Source: Betaproteobacteria bacterium
GTDB taxonomy: Bacteria > Pseudomonadota > Gammaproteobacteria > Burkholderiales > Burkholderiaceae
Assembly (NCBI GenBank): GCA_018969885.1
Contig: JAGWXN010000042.1
Span: forward strand, 1 to 16,362
Reading direction: 5' to 3'
Length of the DNA stretch: 16,362 nt
Shown in pieces: positions 1 through 7,888 of this stretch. Made by a program: the position numbers and the translations under genes. How positions within the stretch are numbered: the stretch's first letter is position 1; each line of letters starts with the position of its first letter. Under the pieces are notes generated by a model. The model ran no database searches. It was not told the origin of the DNA and saw nothing but the letters and a program-made list of their open reading frames with translations.

Positions 1-662
1 CCTTCGAGACCCTTGGCGGGGTGGCCTGTGTGCTGGAAAAACGTGTCGACCTGCAGTGCGAAGTATCGGTACTGCTTGCGCGTGGCTTCGATGGCCGGTG
101 TGTGGTGTGGCCGGTCGCGCGCAATGTGCATCGCGAGGGCATTCTGTTTACCTCCACGGTGCCCGCTGAGGTGCCGTCCGGGGTGGTTGCGCGGGTGATC
201 GACGATGCCCAGGCAATTGCGAAGCGCATGAGCTATGTGGGCGTACTCTGCATCGAGTTCTTTGTGTTGCAGGATGGTTCGGTCTGCGTCAATGAAATGG
301 CGCCGCGGCCCCACAACTCGGGCCATTGGACACTCGATGCCAGCCTCACCAGCCAGTTCGAACAGCAGGCTCGGGTGCTGGCGGGATTACCACTGGGTGA
401 TACACGCGCGCTCGCACCTGCGGTCATGCTCAACCTTCTTGGCGATCTGTGGTTCACGCAGCCCAACTCGCCGGACAGCGCGCGCGAGCCCGACTGGGCA
501 CGGGTGTTGGGCGAGTTGCCGGGGGCAAAGCTGCATCTCTATGGCAAGGCGCAGGCACGGCCGGGACGCAAGATGGGGCACCTGACTCTGGTGGCCGATG
601 ACGCGGTGTCGGCCCGCGCCGCCTGTGGTCGAGCGATCGAACTCCTCGGGATGCGCGCGTGA
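1..662 (+). CDS. purK: 5-(carboxyamino)imidazole ribonucleotide synthase, 3' part (PurK)
   Basis: This is the C-terminal portion of an ATP-grasp enzyme that carboxylates aminoimidazole ribonucleotide with ATP and bicarbonate in cytosolic de novo purine synthesis. The open frame enters from the left edge (codons from base 3) and ends with TGA at 660-662, so the start lies outside the window. Visible PurK hallmarks are VLEKRVDL near the left edge, CIEFFVL, the metal and ligand-binding stretch NEMAPRPHNSGHWTLDA, TSQFEQ, and GLPLG followed by a NLLGD segment. The last ~220 residues of a protein usually near 380-400 are present, and nothing suggests decay. The stop codon overlaps the GTG start of the next gene by 4 bp (GTGA), which implies one transcript and translational coupling. 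In relatives purE commonly lies just upstream, but that part is outside the window. Confidence 0.95.
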   Translation, partial: FETLGGVACVLEKRVDLQCEVSVLLARGFDGRCVVWPVARNVHREGILFTSTVPAEVPSGVVARVIDDAQAIAKRMSYVGVLCIEFFVLQDGSVCVNEMAPRPHNSGHWTLDASLTSQFEQQARVLAGLPLGDTRALAPAVMLNLLGDLWFTQPNSPDSAREPDWARVLGELPGAKLHLYGKAQARPGRKMGHLTLVADDAVSARAACGRAIELLGMRA

Positions 663-1759
663 AGGACGGCGGGGCTGACCGCCCGGTCGATCGCGGGGCC
701 GATCGTGAGGCCTTCCGCGAGACTGATCGGGCTCGGGCCGGCGGGCCGATCCTGCGCGCTGATCCCGAGTCGATCGCGCGCGCCGCCGACGCATTGATCG
801 CAGGTCGGCTGGTTGCCTTCCCGACTGAAACCGTCTACGGGCTGGGCGGCGACGCCGGTAATCCGGAGGCGGTGGCGCAGATCTATCAGGTCAAGGGTCG
901 ACCGCCTGACCATCCGCTGATCGTGCATGTGCTTGACAGCCAAGCCGCTCGACGATGGGCCTATTGGACACCGGAGGCCGAGCGCCTGGCGGGTGCCTTC
1001 TGGCCGGGGCCACTGACGCTTATTCTTAATCGGCTGCCGAATGCCTGCGACGCTGCCTGCGGCGGCCAGCGCACGATCGGCCTGCGTGCGCCGGCTCATC
1101 CTGTATCGGTGGCGTTGCTCAATGCGTTCGCGGCGCGCGGCGGGTCGGCGATCGCTGCGCCCTCGGCCAACCGGTTCGGCCGCGTGAGCCCCACCCGTGC
1201 ACAGCATGTTCTGGACGACCTCGGCCTCGATGCGCCGCTCATCCTCGACGGCGGTGACTGTGCGGTCGGCCTGGAGTCGACCATCGTTGATCTTTCGAGT
1301 GATGCGCCCGCGCTTCTAAGGCCGGGCGGCCTGAGTCGGTCCGAGATTGAGCGGGTGCTGGCTGTGGCGCTGGCATCCCCGGATCGGGCTCGCCCAAAGG
1401 TGTCGGGCGCGCTGGCCGCCCACTATGCACCGCGAACATCGCTCGAGGTGTTGGCGGCCTCGACGATTGAGCAGCGCCTGGAGGCGCTTGCCCGCGCTGG
1501 GCGCACGGCCGCCGTCTGGTCGCGAAGAAAGCCTCGCGCGCCCTGTGCGGTCTGGCTTGAGCAGCCCGCGGAGCCGAGCGTAGCGGGTCAACAGCTCTAT
1601 GCGGCGCTTCGCGACCTCGATCGTGCCGGTGCGAACTGCCTGCTTATCGAGTCTGCGCCGTCGGACGAGGCCTGGCAGGCGATCGACGACCGCCTGGGGC
1701 GGGCGGCGGTCGGTTCGGGCTCCGACGCTGATCGCTTGTCTCACCCGTCGTCGGATTGA
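659..1759 (+). CDS. L-threonylcarbamoyladenylate synthase, long Sua5 type
   Basis: The enzyme makes threonylcarbamoyl-AMP from threonine, bicarbonate and ATP, the first step of the t6A37 modification of ANN-decoding tRNAs. The YrdC-like domain spans about residues 30-235. It contains FPTETVYGLG, the K79-x-R81 signature with H85-P86 (KGRPPDHP), APSANRFGRVSPT and ESTIVD. A linker holding HYAP near residue 257 leads into a C-terminal Sua5 domain ending around DRLGRAA. At 366 residues it is the long Sua5 form, not the short YrdC/TsaC form. The GTG start at 659 overlaps the purK stop and is the only reasonable start. It adds about 28 charged Asp/Arg-rich residues before the conserved domain, which are probably not functional. 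The last 116 bp lie opposite the tail of the convergent nicotinate phosphoribosyltransferase gene. Confidence 0.93.
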   Translation: MKDGGADRPVDRGADREAFRETDRARAGGPILRADPESIARAADALIAGRLVAFPTETVYGLGGDAGNPEAVAQIYQVKGRPPDHPLIVHVLDSQAARRWAYWTPEAERLAGAFWPGPLTLILNRLPNACDAACGGQRTIGLRAPAHPVSVALLNAFAARGGSAIAAPSANRFGRVSPTRAQHVLDDLGLDAPLILDGGDCAVGLESTIVDLSSDAPALLRPGGLSRSEIERVLAVALASPDRARPKVSGALAAHYAPRTSLEVLAASTIEQRLEALARAGRTAAVWSRRKPRAPCAVWLEQPAEPSVAGQQLYAALRDLDRAGANCLLIESAPSDEAWQAIDDRLGRAAVGSGSDADRLSHPSSD

Positions 1760-3197
1760 ACCTCAGGCCTGGCGCTGCCTGCTTCAGGCTGGGCGACAGA
1801 CTGACCGATACCGGATTGACTGCAGCCAGGGTCCGCAATGCGGCGGGCAGCGCACTCAGTTGTGCCGCGGCATGGCGCCGCATTGCCTCAATCGACGGGG
1901 CGGGTCTTAGCCTGCGACCGTCTCGCATCACGGGCCACATGAGCGCCTGCCAGGCCATGCCGGGCAGGGCGGTGGCTGGGCTCGGGGCGGCGTGGGCGCC
2001 GCCCGTGAGCGCACAGGCGCCAGCGCTCCCGGAGGGCGCCGGCTCGTCGGCGAGCGTGATCAGGTCGGAGGCGATCAGCCCGCGTCCGTCATAGCGCCGC
2101 CAGACCTGCTTGCGGCCGGGCAGGGTGGCTTTTCCCGGCGAGCGCTTGCTGCACGGCCGACCCTCGTATTCAACCAGCTTGTAGGCCAGGTCTAGGGCGG
2201 GGGCATCGGACGAGGTGCTGAGTGCGGTGCCTACACAGAAGGCGTCGATCGGTGCCCGGACCGCGCGGAGCGCTGCCACACGCCATTCATCGAGATCACC
2301 GCTCACCAGGATCTTGACCTGCGAGAGGCCTGCCGAATCGAGAATTCGCCGGACCCGATGGCTGTGCCGTGCGAGGTCGCCGCTATCGATTCGCACCGCC
2401 TGCAGCGCAATCCCTTGACGCGCGAGTTCGTGCGCTGCGGCGACCGCACGATGTGCGCCCTGTTCCGTGTCATAGGTGTCGATTACGAAAGCGGTGTGGC
2501 CAGGATTGGCGTGACCAAAATGCTCGAACGCAATCGCCTCGGCCTCATGGGCGAGCACAAACGAATGCGCCATTGTTCCCGCAAGCGGAAGCCCGTCACG
2601 CATGCCCGCAAGCACATTGGCCGTGGCGTCGAAACCGGCGATGACCGACGCGCGGGCAGCAATCATCGCGGCATCTGCACCATGTGCGCGACGCATACCG
2701 AATTCGATCAGTGGTGCGCCGCCTGCGGCGATCACGCAGCGCGCTGCTTTGGTTGCGATCAGGCTGTGCGCATGGATCAGATTCAGGATCCGACTTTCCA
2801 CCAGCTGCGCCTGCCCAATCGGGGCGGTCACGCGCAATAGGGGTTCGCCCGGGAAAAGAATCGTCCCTTCTGGAACGGCGCTGACCTCGCCGGTGAAGCG
2901 CCAGCCACGAAGCATGGTGATCAGGTCCGGCCTGAAGCGGCCCGTGCTCGCGAGCCAGTCGAGTTCATGTGACTGAAAGCGCAGCGACTCGAGCCACTCG
3001 AGGGCGGGCTCGAGTCCGGCCGCCATCAGGAAACCGCGACGGCTGGGGAGCCTGCGGCAGAACAGCTCGAAGCTTGCCTCGCCGTTCATGTCGGCGGCGT
3101 GATAGGCCTGGAGCATCGTGAACTGATAGAGGTCAGCGAGCAGGGCGCTATGCGCAGCCTCGGAGACGGGGCGGACGAACGAATCGGGTGAATTCAT
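1644..3197 (-). CDS. pncB: nicotinate phosphoribosyltransferase
   Basis: The enzyme joins nicotinate to PRPP with ATP hydrolysis to give nicotinate mononucleotide, the first step of Preiss-Handler NAD salvage in the cytosol. The N-terminus has LLADLYQFTMLQAY. The histidine expected to be phosphorylated is H211 in GTMAHSFVLAHE. Other family motifs are VRIDSGDLA near residue 270, KILVSGDLDEW, FCVGTAL, and SPGKATLPGRKQVWR near 353-367. These are typical of the bacterial 440-490 residue family. The ATG at 3197 is chosen because the conserved region starts soon after it, although I see no strong Shine-Dalgarno. The family core seems to end near residue 470. The remaining Arg/Pro-rich tail (about residues 480-517) is encoded antisense to the end of the sua5 gene and is either a species-specific extension or a frameshift artefact. 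Confidence 0.93.
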   Translation of the reverse strand: MNSPDSFVRPVSEAAHSALLADLYQFTMLQAYHAADMNGEASFELFCRRLPSRRGFLMAAGLEPALEWLESLRFQSHELDWLASTGRFRPDLITMLRGWRFTGEVSAVPEGTILFPGEPLLRVTAPIGQAQLVESRILNLIHAHSLIATKAARCVIAAGGAPLIEFGMRRAHGADAAMIAARASVIAGFDATANVLAGMRDGLPLAGTMAHSFVLAHEAEAIAFEHFGHANPGHTAFVIDTYDTEQGAHRAVAAAHELARQGIALQAVRIDSGDLARHSHRVRRILDSAGLSQVKILVSGDLDEWRVAALRAVRAPIDAFCVGTALSTSSDAPALDLAYKLVEYEGRPCSKRSPGKATLPGRKQVWRRYDGRGLIASDLITLADEPAPSGSAGACALTGGAHAAPSPATALPGMAWQALMWPVMRDGRRLRPAPSIEAMRRHAAAQLSALPAALRTLAAVNPVSVSLSPSLKQAAPGLRFNPTTGETSDQRRSPNRPPPAPGGRRSPARPRPTAQTR

Positions 3198-3331
3198 GGA
3201 TCGGCTTTACGGTGGAAGCGCGATTGCACCCGCTGGGTCGTTGTTCGTCTTGACCCGAAGCAGACGCAGCGCGATTGGGGCCGATGTCCGCTTGCTGAAC
3301 TTGATCTCGCGCAGAAGGCAGGCGGGCCGCG

Positions 3332-3338
3332 CGATAAT
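3332..3338 (+). promoter_or_regulatory. candidate -10 element for the maoC-psd pair
   Basis: A GATAAT hexamer at 3333-3338 lies 31 bp before the chosen ATG at 3370. It sits in the 172 bp gap between divergent genes and differs from TATAAT at one position. I do not see a convincing -35 hexamer 16-18 bp upstream, so this is a weak call. The rest of the gap (3198-3369) shows no recognisable operator, riboswitch or small gene. Confidence 0.3.
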
Positions 3339-3369
3339 GGAGCTTTAATTGTCCAGGGTAGATTCTTCG

Positions 3370-3825
3370 ATGCGAGTCATTTCCCGTCTCGGCGATCTCA
3401 AGGCGATGGTTGGCGAGGAACTTGCCGTGAGCAATTGGTTCGTGGTCGACCAGCCGCGCATCGATCAATTTGCCGATGCCACGGGCGACCATCAATGGAT
3501 TCATATCGATCCGGAGCGCGCTGCATCGGGACCCTTCGGTGCCACCATTGCGCACGGCTTTCTCACGCTCTCCATGCTGCCGCTTTTCATTCAGGATGCG
3601 CTGCGGTTTGAGGATGTTCGCATGAGCGTGAACTACGGTCTCAATCGCGTTCGCTTTACATCGCCCGTTCCGGTAGGAAGCGAGCTCCGGGCGCGGTTTC
3701 GCCTGGTCGGTATTGAAGAGGTGGCAAATCAAGGCCTGCAGGTGACGATGGAGGCCACCATTGAGCGCAAGGGCTCAGACAAACCGGTGTGCGTGGCCGA
3801 AACAATCAGTCGCCGCTATGTCTGA
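3370..3825 (+). CDS. MaoC/NodN-like (R)-specific hydratase-family protein
   Basis: This is a single hot-dog-fold protein of 151 residues, the usual size for MaoC-like hydratases, which add water to enoyl-CoA thioesters. The hydratase signature is present: D40 and H45 within ATGDHQWIHIDPERA, the expected catalytic pair, followed by GPFGATIAHGFLTLSM. This pattern is closest to the NodN-like branch, whose true substrates are poorly known. I chose ATG at 3370 over an upstream TTG at 3349 because AGGG at 3354-3357 is well placed for it and the family begins near here. The stop overlaps the psd start by 8 bp, so the two are co-translated. The pairing with a phospholipid enzyme suggests a lipid-related role, but this is only context. 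Confidence 0.88.
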   Translation: MRVISRLGDLKAMVGEELAVSNWFVVDQPRIDQFADATGDHQWIHIDPERAASGPFGATIAHGFLTLSMLPLFIQDALRFEDVRMSVNYGLNRVRFTSPVPVGSELRARFRLVGIEEVANQGLQVTMEATIERKGSDKPVCVAETISRRYV

Positions 3826-4666
3826 AAGCGCCGATCGGCTTTTTCTACTCATGCAGCGTCTGCTTCCCAAGCAGGCGCTCACCGAGATAATCGGCTGGCT
3901 GGCGGCGCGTGAAGCGGGTGCGCTCACGCGCTTTGCCATTCGCCGGTTTATTTCCCGCTATCGGGTGGATATGGCCGAAGCGGCTGCCCCTGAGCCTTCG
4001 GCCTATCCGAGCTTCAACGCGTTCTTCACGCGACCGCTGCGCGACGGGGTACGGCCGCTTGCGCACGCTCCCTGGATTTGTCCGGTCGATGGGGCCGTCA
4101 GCCAGTGTGGGCCGGTCCGAAACGGCTCGCTCGTTCAGGCGAAGGGTCATGCCTACACCGTCACCGAGTTGTTGGGTGGCGATCAGGTGCTCGCACAGAC
4201 CTTCAGCGATGGAGCGTTCGCAACGCTCTACCTCAGCCCGCGCGACTATCACCGAATCCACATGCCAGCCGCTGGCCAGTTACGCTCGATGCGACATGTG
4301 CCAGGCGCGCTCTACTCGGTCAACCCGGTGACGGCACGCGGCATCCCTGGGCTCTTTGCGCGTAACGAACGCGTGGTCTGTGAGTTCGAGGGCGCTCACG
4401 CCATGCCCTTCGTCATGGTGCTGGTGGGCGCCACGATCGTGGGTAGCATGGCAACGGTCTGGCACGGGGTGGTCAATCCCCCGCGCCCGGGTGCGATCAG
4501 GCGCTGGGACTACACCGACGCGCAGGTGAACCTCGGGCAGGGCGACGAGATGGGTCGTTTCCTGTTGGGCTCAACGGTCATCATGCTGGTTCCCAAAGCG
4601 GCTGCGTTGTCTTGGCCCGCCTGGGAGAGTGGCCGACCGGTACGGATGGGCGAGGCCTTCGCGTAA
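3818..4666 (+). CDS. psd: phosphatidylserine decarboxylase proenzyme
   Basis: The enzyme decarboxylates phosphatidylserine to phosphatidylethanolamine at the inner membrane. It self-cleaves to create a pyruvoyl prosthetic group. The processing site LGST is at residues 250-253, with cleavage expected before S252. The other catalytic residues are visible: D91 in CPVDGAVSQ and the histidines of RDYHRIHMP (H145, H148). The HGVVNPP segment and the RMGEAFA ending also match the proteobacterial 280-300 residue family; this one has 282. The ATG at 3818 gives an N-terminus (RLLPKQALTEIIGWLA) that matches E. coli Psd. A longer in-frame reading from 3761 would lie inside the maoC gene and is not credible. 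There is no separate Shine-Dalgarno, and the start is embedded in the end of the preceding gene (ATGTCTGA), which suggests re-initiation by the same ribosomes. Confidence 0.96.
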   Translation: MSESADRLFLLMQRLLPKQALTEIIGWLAAREAGALTRFAIRRFISRYRVDMAEAAAPEPSAYPSFNAFFTRPLRDGVRPLAHAPWICPVDGAVSQCGPVRNGSLVQAKGHAYTVTELLGGDQVLAQTFSDGAFATLYLSPRDYHRIHMPAAGQLRSMRHVPGALYSVNPVTARGIPGLFARNERVVCEFEGAHAMPFVMVLVGATIVGSMATVWHGVVNPPRPGAIRRWDYTDAQVNLGQGDEMGRFLLGSTVIMLVPKAAALSWPAWESGRPVRMGEAFA

Positions 4667-4684
4667 GCCGTTGGGTCGATTGGC

Positions 4685-6157
4685 TCAACGCTCTGGCCGG
4701 CCGTCGTGTGCCGGAATCGTCCAGGCGATCAGGAGCGCGATCAGCGATACCGCTGTGGCCACCACGAAGGTCATTTGAAAGGCCGGCTGCAGGGCCAAGG
4801 CGTCTGCGCCCGAGGTCAAGGCGGCGCGCAGTGCGGCCGCGCCGCCCGCGCGGTCTGGCCCCTCGTTGGCGGCAAGACCCAACAGCACTGCGCTCAAGAG
4901 CGCCACGCCCAGCGCCCCGCCCAGCGAGCGGAACAACCCCGCCGATGCGGTGGCGATACCCATCCGATCAGCGCTCACGCGCGCCTGCACCGTCATCAGC
5001 GTGGCCGGCATCACCATACCCATCCCCAGGCCGCACACGACCGTGCCCAGCACAAACCAGACGATTGCGTTGGGGGTGGCGATGGTGAGCACAGCGAGCC
5101 CCGCAGCGGTGACCCAGCTACCGACCAGGCGCTGTGTTCGCATGCGGCCGCCGCGCGAAATGCGCCGGCCCGCGAGGAAGGCAGCAAGGGGCGAGGACAG
5201 CGTAAACGGCAACAACAGCACGGCGATCCGGTCCAGACCGAGTCCCGATGCGGATTGAATCCAGAGCGGTAGCAGGACCGACAGCCCCATCAGGGTGAAG
5301 AACGCAAGCGCGAATAGGCTGTAGCAGCGCACCAGCACCGGATCGGTGAAGAGGACCGGAGGAAGCAGTGGCTCAGGGGCCCGGTGTTCGCGCCAGCCGC
5401 AGAGCACCAGCAGTAACGCCCCGACTGCGACCAGCAAAAGCGTGGATGGCGCGACCCAGGACACGCCCTGACCGAGACGGGTGAGCGCGATCATGAGCGC
5501 CGATAGCCCGCCCGCGAGCAGAACAGCCCCCGCATAGTCGATCGGCCGCTTGCGGGAGGTCCGCGGCAGCCCCGCGAGCACGCGTCGAGCCAGGACAAAG
5601 GCGATCACGCCAGTCGGAAGATTGATGAGGAAAATACCGCGCCAGCCGATGTGCTCGGCGATCAAGCCCCCCAGCACGGGCCCCATCACCGAGGCGGTGG
5701 CATACACGCCCGAGAACCAGCCCTGATAGCGTCCGCGACGCGCGCCGGGAGCGATATCGGCGACCACCGTCTGCACCAGCGCAATCACGGAGCCGCCACC
5801 GATGCCCTGCAGGACGCGTGCCGCGATCAGCATGGGCATTGAAGGGCTCAGCGCGCAGACCAGCGAGGCGCCGATGCCTGTGGCGAGCGCCACGGCAAGC
5901 ATTGGCCAGCGACCGTGCAGATCAGAGAGCTTGCCGAAGATGGGGGCTGAGATGGTGGCCGCGACCAGGTAAGCCGCAATCACCCAGGGCATCAGATCGA
6001 GGTCACCCAGATCACGGCCTATCGAGAGCAGCGCGACCGCGACCAGGGTCTGGTCGAGCGCTGCAAGAAACATCGCGACAGCGAGCCCGCCAATGATGCG
6101 ATGGATCTGCGCATCATCCAATTCCGCCGGGGGGCTGGCGGCGGCGCGCTCGCTCAT
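4685..6157 (-). CDS. MFS exporter, DHA2 (EmrB/QacA) type
   Basis: This is a 490-residue, strongly hydrophobic inner-membrane protein of the major facilitator superfamily, most like the 14-helix drug:H+ antiporter-2 family. Motifs in order are LDQTLVAVAL in helix 1 (residues 34-43), motif A GKLSDLHGRWP (75-85), motif B RVLQGIGGGSV (114-124), and the antiporter motif C region around ATASVMGPVLGG (153-164), then GWRGIFLINLP. The charged loops after the hydrophobic blocks fit cytoplasmic loops. The substrate cannot be told from sequence; aromatic acids, CoA-pathway intermediates and drugs are all possible. It lies 36 bp downstream of the glutaryl-CoA dehydrogenase gene on the same strand, so it is probably the last gene of the ridA-gcdH operon. 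A GC-rich inverted repeat fills that gap. It converges with psd, with only 18 bp between stops. Confidence 0.9.
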   Translation of the reverse strand: MSERAAASPPAELDDAQIHRIIGGLAVAMFLAALDQTLVAVALLSIGRDLGDLDLMPWVIAAYLVAATISAPIFGKLSDLHGRWPMLAVALATGIGASLVCALSPSMPMLIAARVLQGIGGGSVIALVQTVVADIAPGARRGRYQGWFSGVYATASVMGPVLGGLIAEHIGWRGIFLINLPTGVIAFVLARRVLAGLPRTSRKRPIDYAGAVLLAGGLSALMIALTRLGQGVSWVAPSTLLLVAVGALLLVLCGWREHRAPEPLLPPVLFTDPVLVRCYSLFALAFFTLMGLSVLLPLWIQSASGLGLDRIAVLLLPFTLSSPLAAFLAGRRISRGGRMRTQRLVGSWVTAAGLAVLTIATPNAIVWFVLGTVVCGLGMGMVMPATLMTVQARVSADRMGIATASAGLFRSLGGALGVALLSAVLLGLAANEGPDRAGGAAALRAALTSGADALALQPAFQMTFVVATAVSLIALLIAWTIPAHDGRPER

Positions 6158-6162
6158 GGCTC

Positions 6163-6189
6163 GGGCGCGCCGCTCAGCCGGGCGCGCCC
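6163..6189 (-). repeat. 9-bp inverted repeat in the gcdH-MFS gap
   Basis: GGGCGCGCC at 6163-6171 and GGCGCGCCC at 6181-6189 are perfect reverse complements around a 9 bp spacer. On the minus strand the hairpin starts just after the gcdH stop and ends 5 bases before the ATG of the transporter. No T-run follows, so it does not look like an intrinsic terminator. It may limit translation of the MFS gene or protect the upstream mRNA. GC-rich DNA can form such arms by chance. Confidence 0.55.
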
Positions 6190-6193
6190 GGGT

Positions 6194-7390
6194 TCAGAAG
6201 AACGCCTGAATGCCGGTCTGTGCGCGACCGAGAATGAGTGCGTGGATGTCGTGCGTGCCTTCGTAGGTGTTGACCACCTCGAGGTTAACGAGATGGCGCG
6301 CGACCCCGAACTCATCGCTGATGCCATTGCCACCCATCATGTCGCGCGCCATGCGCGCCACGTCGAGCGCTTTACCGCAGGAGTTGCGCTTGAGGATGGA
6401 GGTGATTTCCACCGACGCGCTGCCTTCCTCCTTCATGCGGCCCAGTCGCAGGCAGCCCTGAAGGCCGAGCGCGATCTCGGTCTGCATGTCGGCGAGCTTT
6501 TTCTGGATCAGCTGATTGGCGGCGAGTGGCCGGCCAAACTGCTTACGATCAAGCACGTATTGACGAGCGCGCACCCAGCAGTCTTCGGCGGCTCCGAGCG
6601 CCCCCCAGGCAATGCCGTAGCGCGCGCTGTTCAGGCAGGTGAACGGGCCACGCAGCCCCTCCACACCGGGTAATAACGCCGACTCATCAACCGCCACGCG
6701 GTCCATCACGATTTCGCCGGTGATCGAAGCGCGCAGGCCCACCTTGCCCTTGATCTTGGGAGCGGACAGCCCCTTCATGCCCTTCTCCAGCACAAACCCC
6801 TTGATGCGGCCGTCGAAGTCGCCGCCCTGGCACTTTGCCCAGACCACAAACACATCAGCGAATGGGCTGTTGGAGATCCACATCTTGCTGCCGGTGAGCT
6901 CGTAGCCGCCGGGCACAGCGCGCGCGCGGGTTTCCATTGAGCCGGGATCTGACCCGTGATTGGGCTCGGTAAGGCCGAAACAGCCGATGTATTCGCCAGT
7001 GGCGAGCTTGGGCAGGTAGCGCTTTCGCTGCGCCTCGGTGCCGAACTCATAGATGGGTAGCATCACGAGCGAGCTCTGCACGCTCATCATGGAGCGGTAG
7101 CCCGAATCTACCCGTTCAACCTCGCGCGCGATCAGGCCGTAGGCGACGTAGTTCAGGCCTGGGCCGCCATATTCGGCTGGGATGGTGGGCCCGAGCAATC
7201 CGATCTGGCCCATCTCGCGAAAAATCTCAGGGTCGGTGGACTCCGCCCGGAAGGCCTCCACCACCCGTGGCGCGAGCCGCTCCTGACAATAGGCGCTTGC
7301 CGCTTCGCGAACCATGCGCTCTTCGTCGGTGAGTTGTGCGTCGAGCAGGAACGGGTCCTGCCAGTTGAACTGGGCCTTGGCGCTGGACAT
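6194..7390 (-). CDS. gcdH: glutaryl-CoA dehydrogenase
   Basis: This FAD enzyme of the acyl-CoA dehydrogenase family oxidises and decarboxylates glutaryl-CoA to crotonyl-CoA. The reaction serves lysine, tryptophan and aromatic degradation. The 398-residue product has the glutaryl-type signature [18 protein letters not shown] (93-110), the region that binds the distal carboxylate in characterised enzymes. It also has [16 protein letters not shown] (137-152), the FAD-binding WISNS, and the catalytic base E377 in [18 protein letters not shown] chose ATG at 7390 because AAGGAG lies 7 bases upstream on the minus strand; the longer reading from 7447 would overlap the preceding gene. It follows the RidA gene with a 49 bp gap. 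Its position divergent from the aminobenzoyl-CoA-type fusion enzyme suggests a role in the lower part of an aromatic CoA pathway. Confidence 0.95.
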   Translation of the reverse strand: MSSAKAQFNWQDPFLLDAQLTDEERMVREAASAYCQERLAPRVVEAFRAESTDPEIFREMGQIGLLGPTIPAEYGGPGLNYVAYGLIAREVERVDSGYRSMMSVQSSLVMLPIYEFGTEAQRKRYLPKLATGEYIGCFGLTEPNHGSDPGSMETRARAVPGGYELTGSKMWISNSPFADVFVVWAKCQGGDFDGRIKGFVLEKGMKGLSAPKIKGKVGLRASITGEIVMDRVAVDESALLPGVEGLRGPFTCLNSARYGIAWGALGAAEDCWVRARQYVLDRKQFGRPLAANQLIQKKLADMQTEIALGLQGCLRLGRMKEEGSASVEITSILKRNSCGKALDVARMARDMMGGNGISDEFGVARHLVNLEVVNTYEGTHDIHALILGRAQTGIQAFF

Positions 7391-7439
7391 CGGAACTCCT
7401 TGGAAAGGCGCGATTCTATCGTTGCGGGCAAAGAGCCCG

Positions 7440-7850
7440 TCAGGCATCCGGGATCACTGCAGTGGCTTCGATCTCGACCTTGGCCAGATCTTCTATGAGT
7501 GCCACCACCTGCACCGCGGTCATGACCGGGTAATGCACCCGACCATCGATGGTTCGCATCAGCGATTGATAGGCGTCGCCCAGCGCCTTGCCTGCGGCGA
7601 GATATTCAGCCTTGTCGGTGACATACCAGGTCATTCGCACGATGTGCTCGGGCCGCCCGCCGGCCTGCGCGAGCACCTCCAGAATGTTGGCGATGGCCTG
7701 GCGGCACTGGCCGACAAAGCCGCCATCGGCAAAACGGCACTGCGCATCCCAGCCGATCTGGCCAGCGATGGATACCAGCGTGCCGCGTGCGGCGATTCCG
7801 TTTGAATAGCCGCGCGGTCTCGCCCAAGCGGGCGGTTGAAGAATCTGCAT
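7440..7850 (-). CDS. RidA/YjgF-family protein lacking the carboxylate-binding arginine
   Basis: This 136-residue protein has the RidA fold pattern: an N-terminal [20 protein letters not shown] segment, the middle [17 protein letters not shown], and the C-terminal VEIEATAVI block. RidA itself hydrolyses 2-aminoacrylate enamine/imine intermediates in the cytosol. By eye alignment with E. coli RidA, the PARSCV motif that carries Arg105 is here PVMTAV, so M110 replaces the arginine. The glutamate of the last strand (IEIEA-type block) is kept. Loss of that arginine is known in several Rid subfamilies and argues against a free 2-amino acid-derived substrate. The ATG at 7850 is preceded by GAGG about 7 bases upstream. 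It is the first gene of the minus-strand operon and is divergent from the monooxygenase/reductase fusion, suggesting a role on an enamine or keto CoA-thioester of that pathway (inference). Confidence 0.9.
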   Translation of the reverse strand: MQILQPPAWARPRGYSNGIAARGTLVSIAGQIGWDAQCRFADGGFVGQCRQAIANILEVLAQAGGRPEHIVRMTWYVTDKAEYLAAGKALGDAYQSLMRTIDGRVHYPVMTAVQVVALIEDLAKVEIEATAVIPDA

Positions 7851-7888
7851 CGGAGCCTCGGGCGCAAAGCGCGTGAGAGTGATGGGGA

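Noticed and set aside
539..1207. Antisense frame of 222 codons over purK/sua5
   Set aside because: Low-complexity Arg/Ala composition, no ribosome binding site, opposite two certain genes.
3246..3266. CGTCT ... AGACG inverted repeat upstream of pncB as an operator
   Set aside because: Five-base arms with an 11-base spacer are expected by chance and no promoter element lies beside it.
3148..3732. Antisense frame of 194 codons spanning the pncB-maoC gap
   Set aside because: It overlaps the pncB start and most of the maoC gene, and has no recognisable domain.
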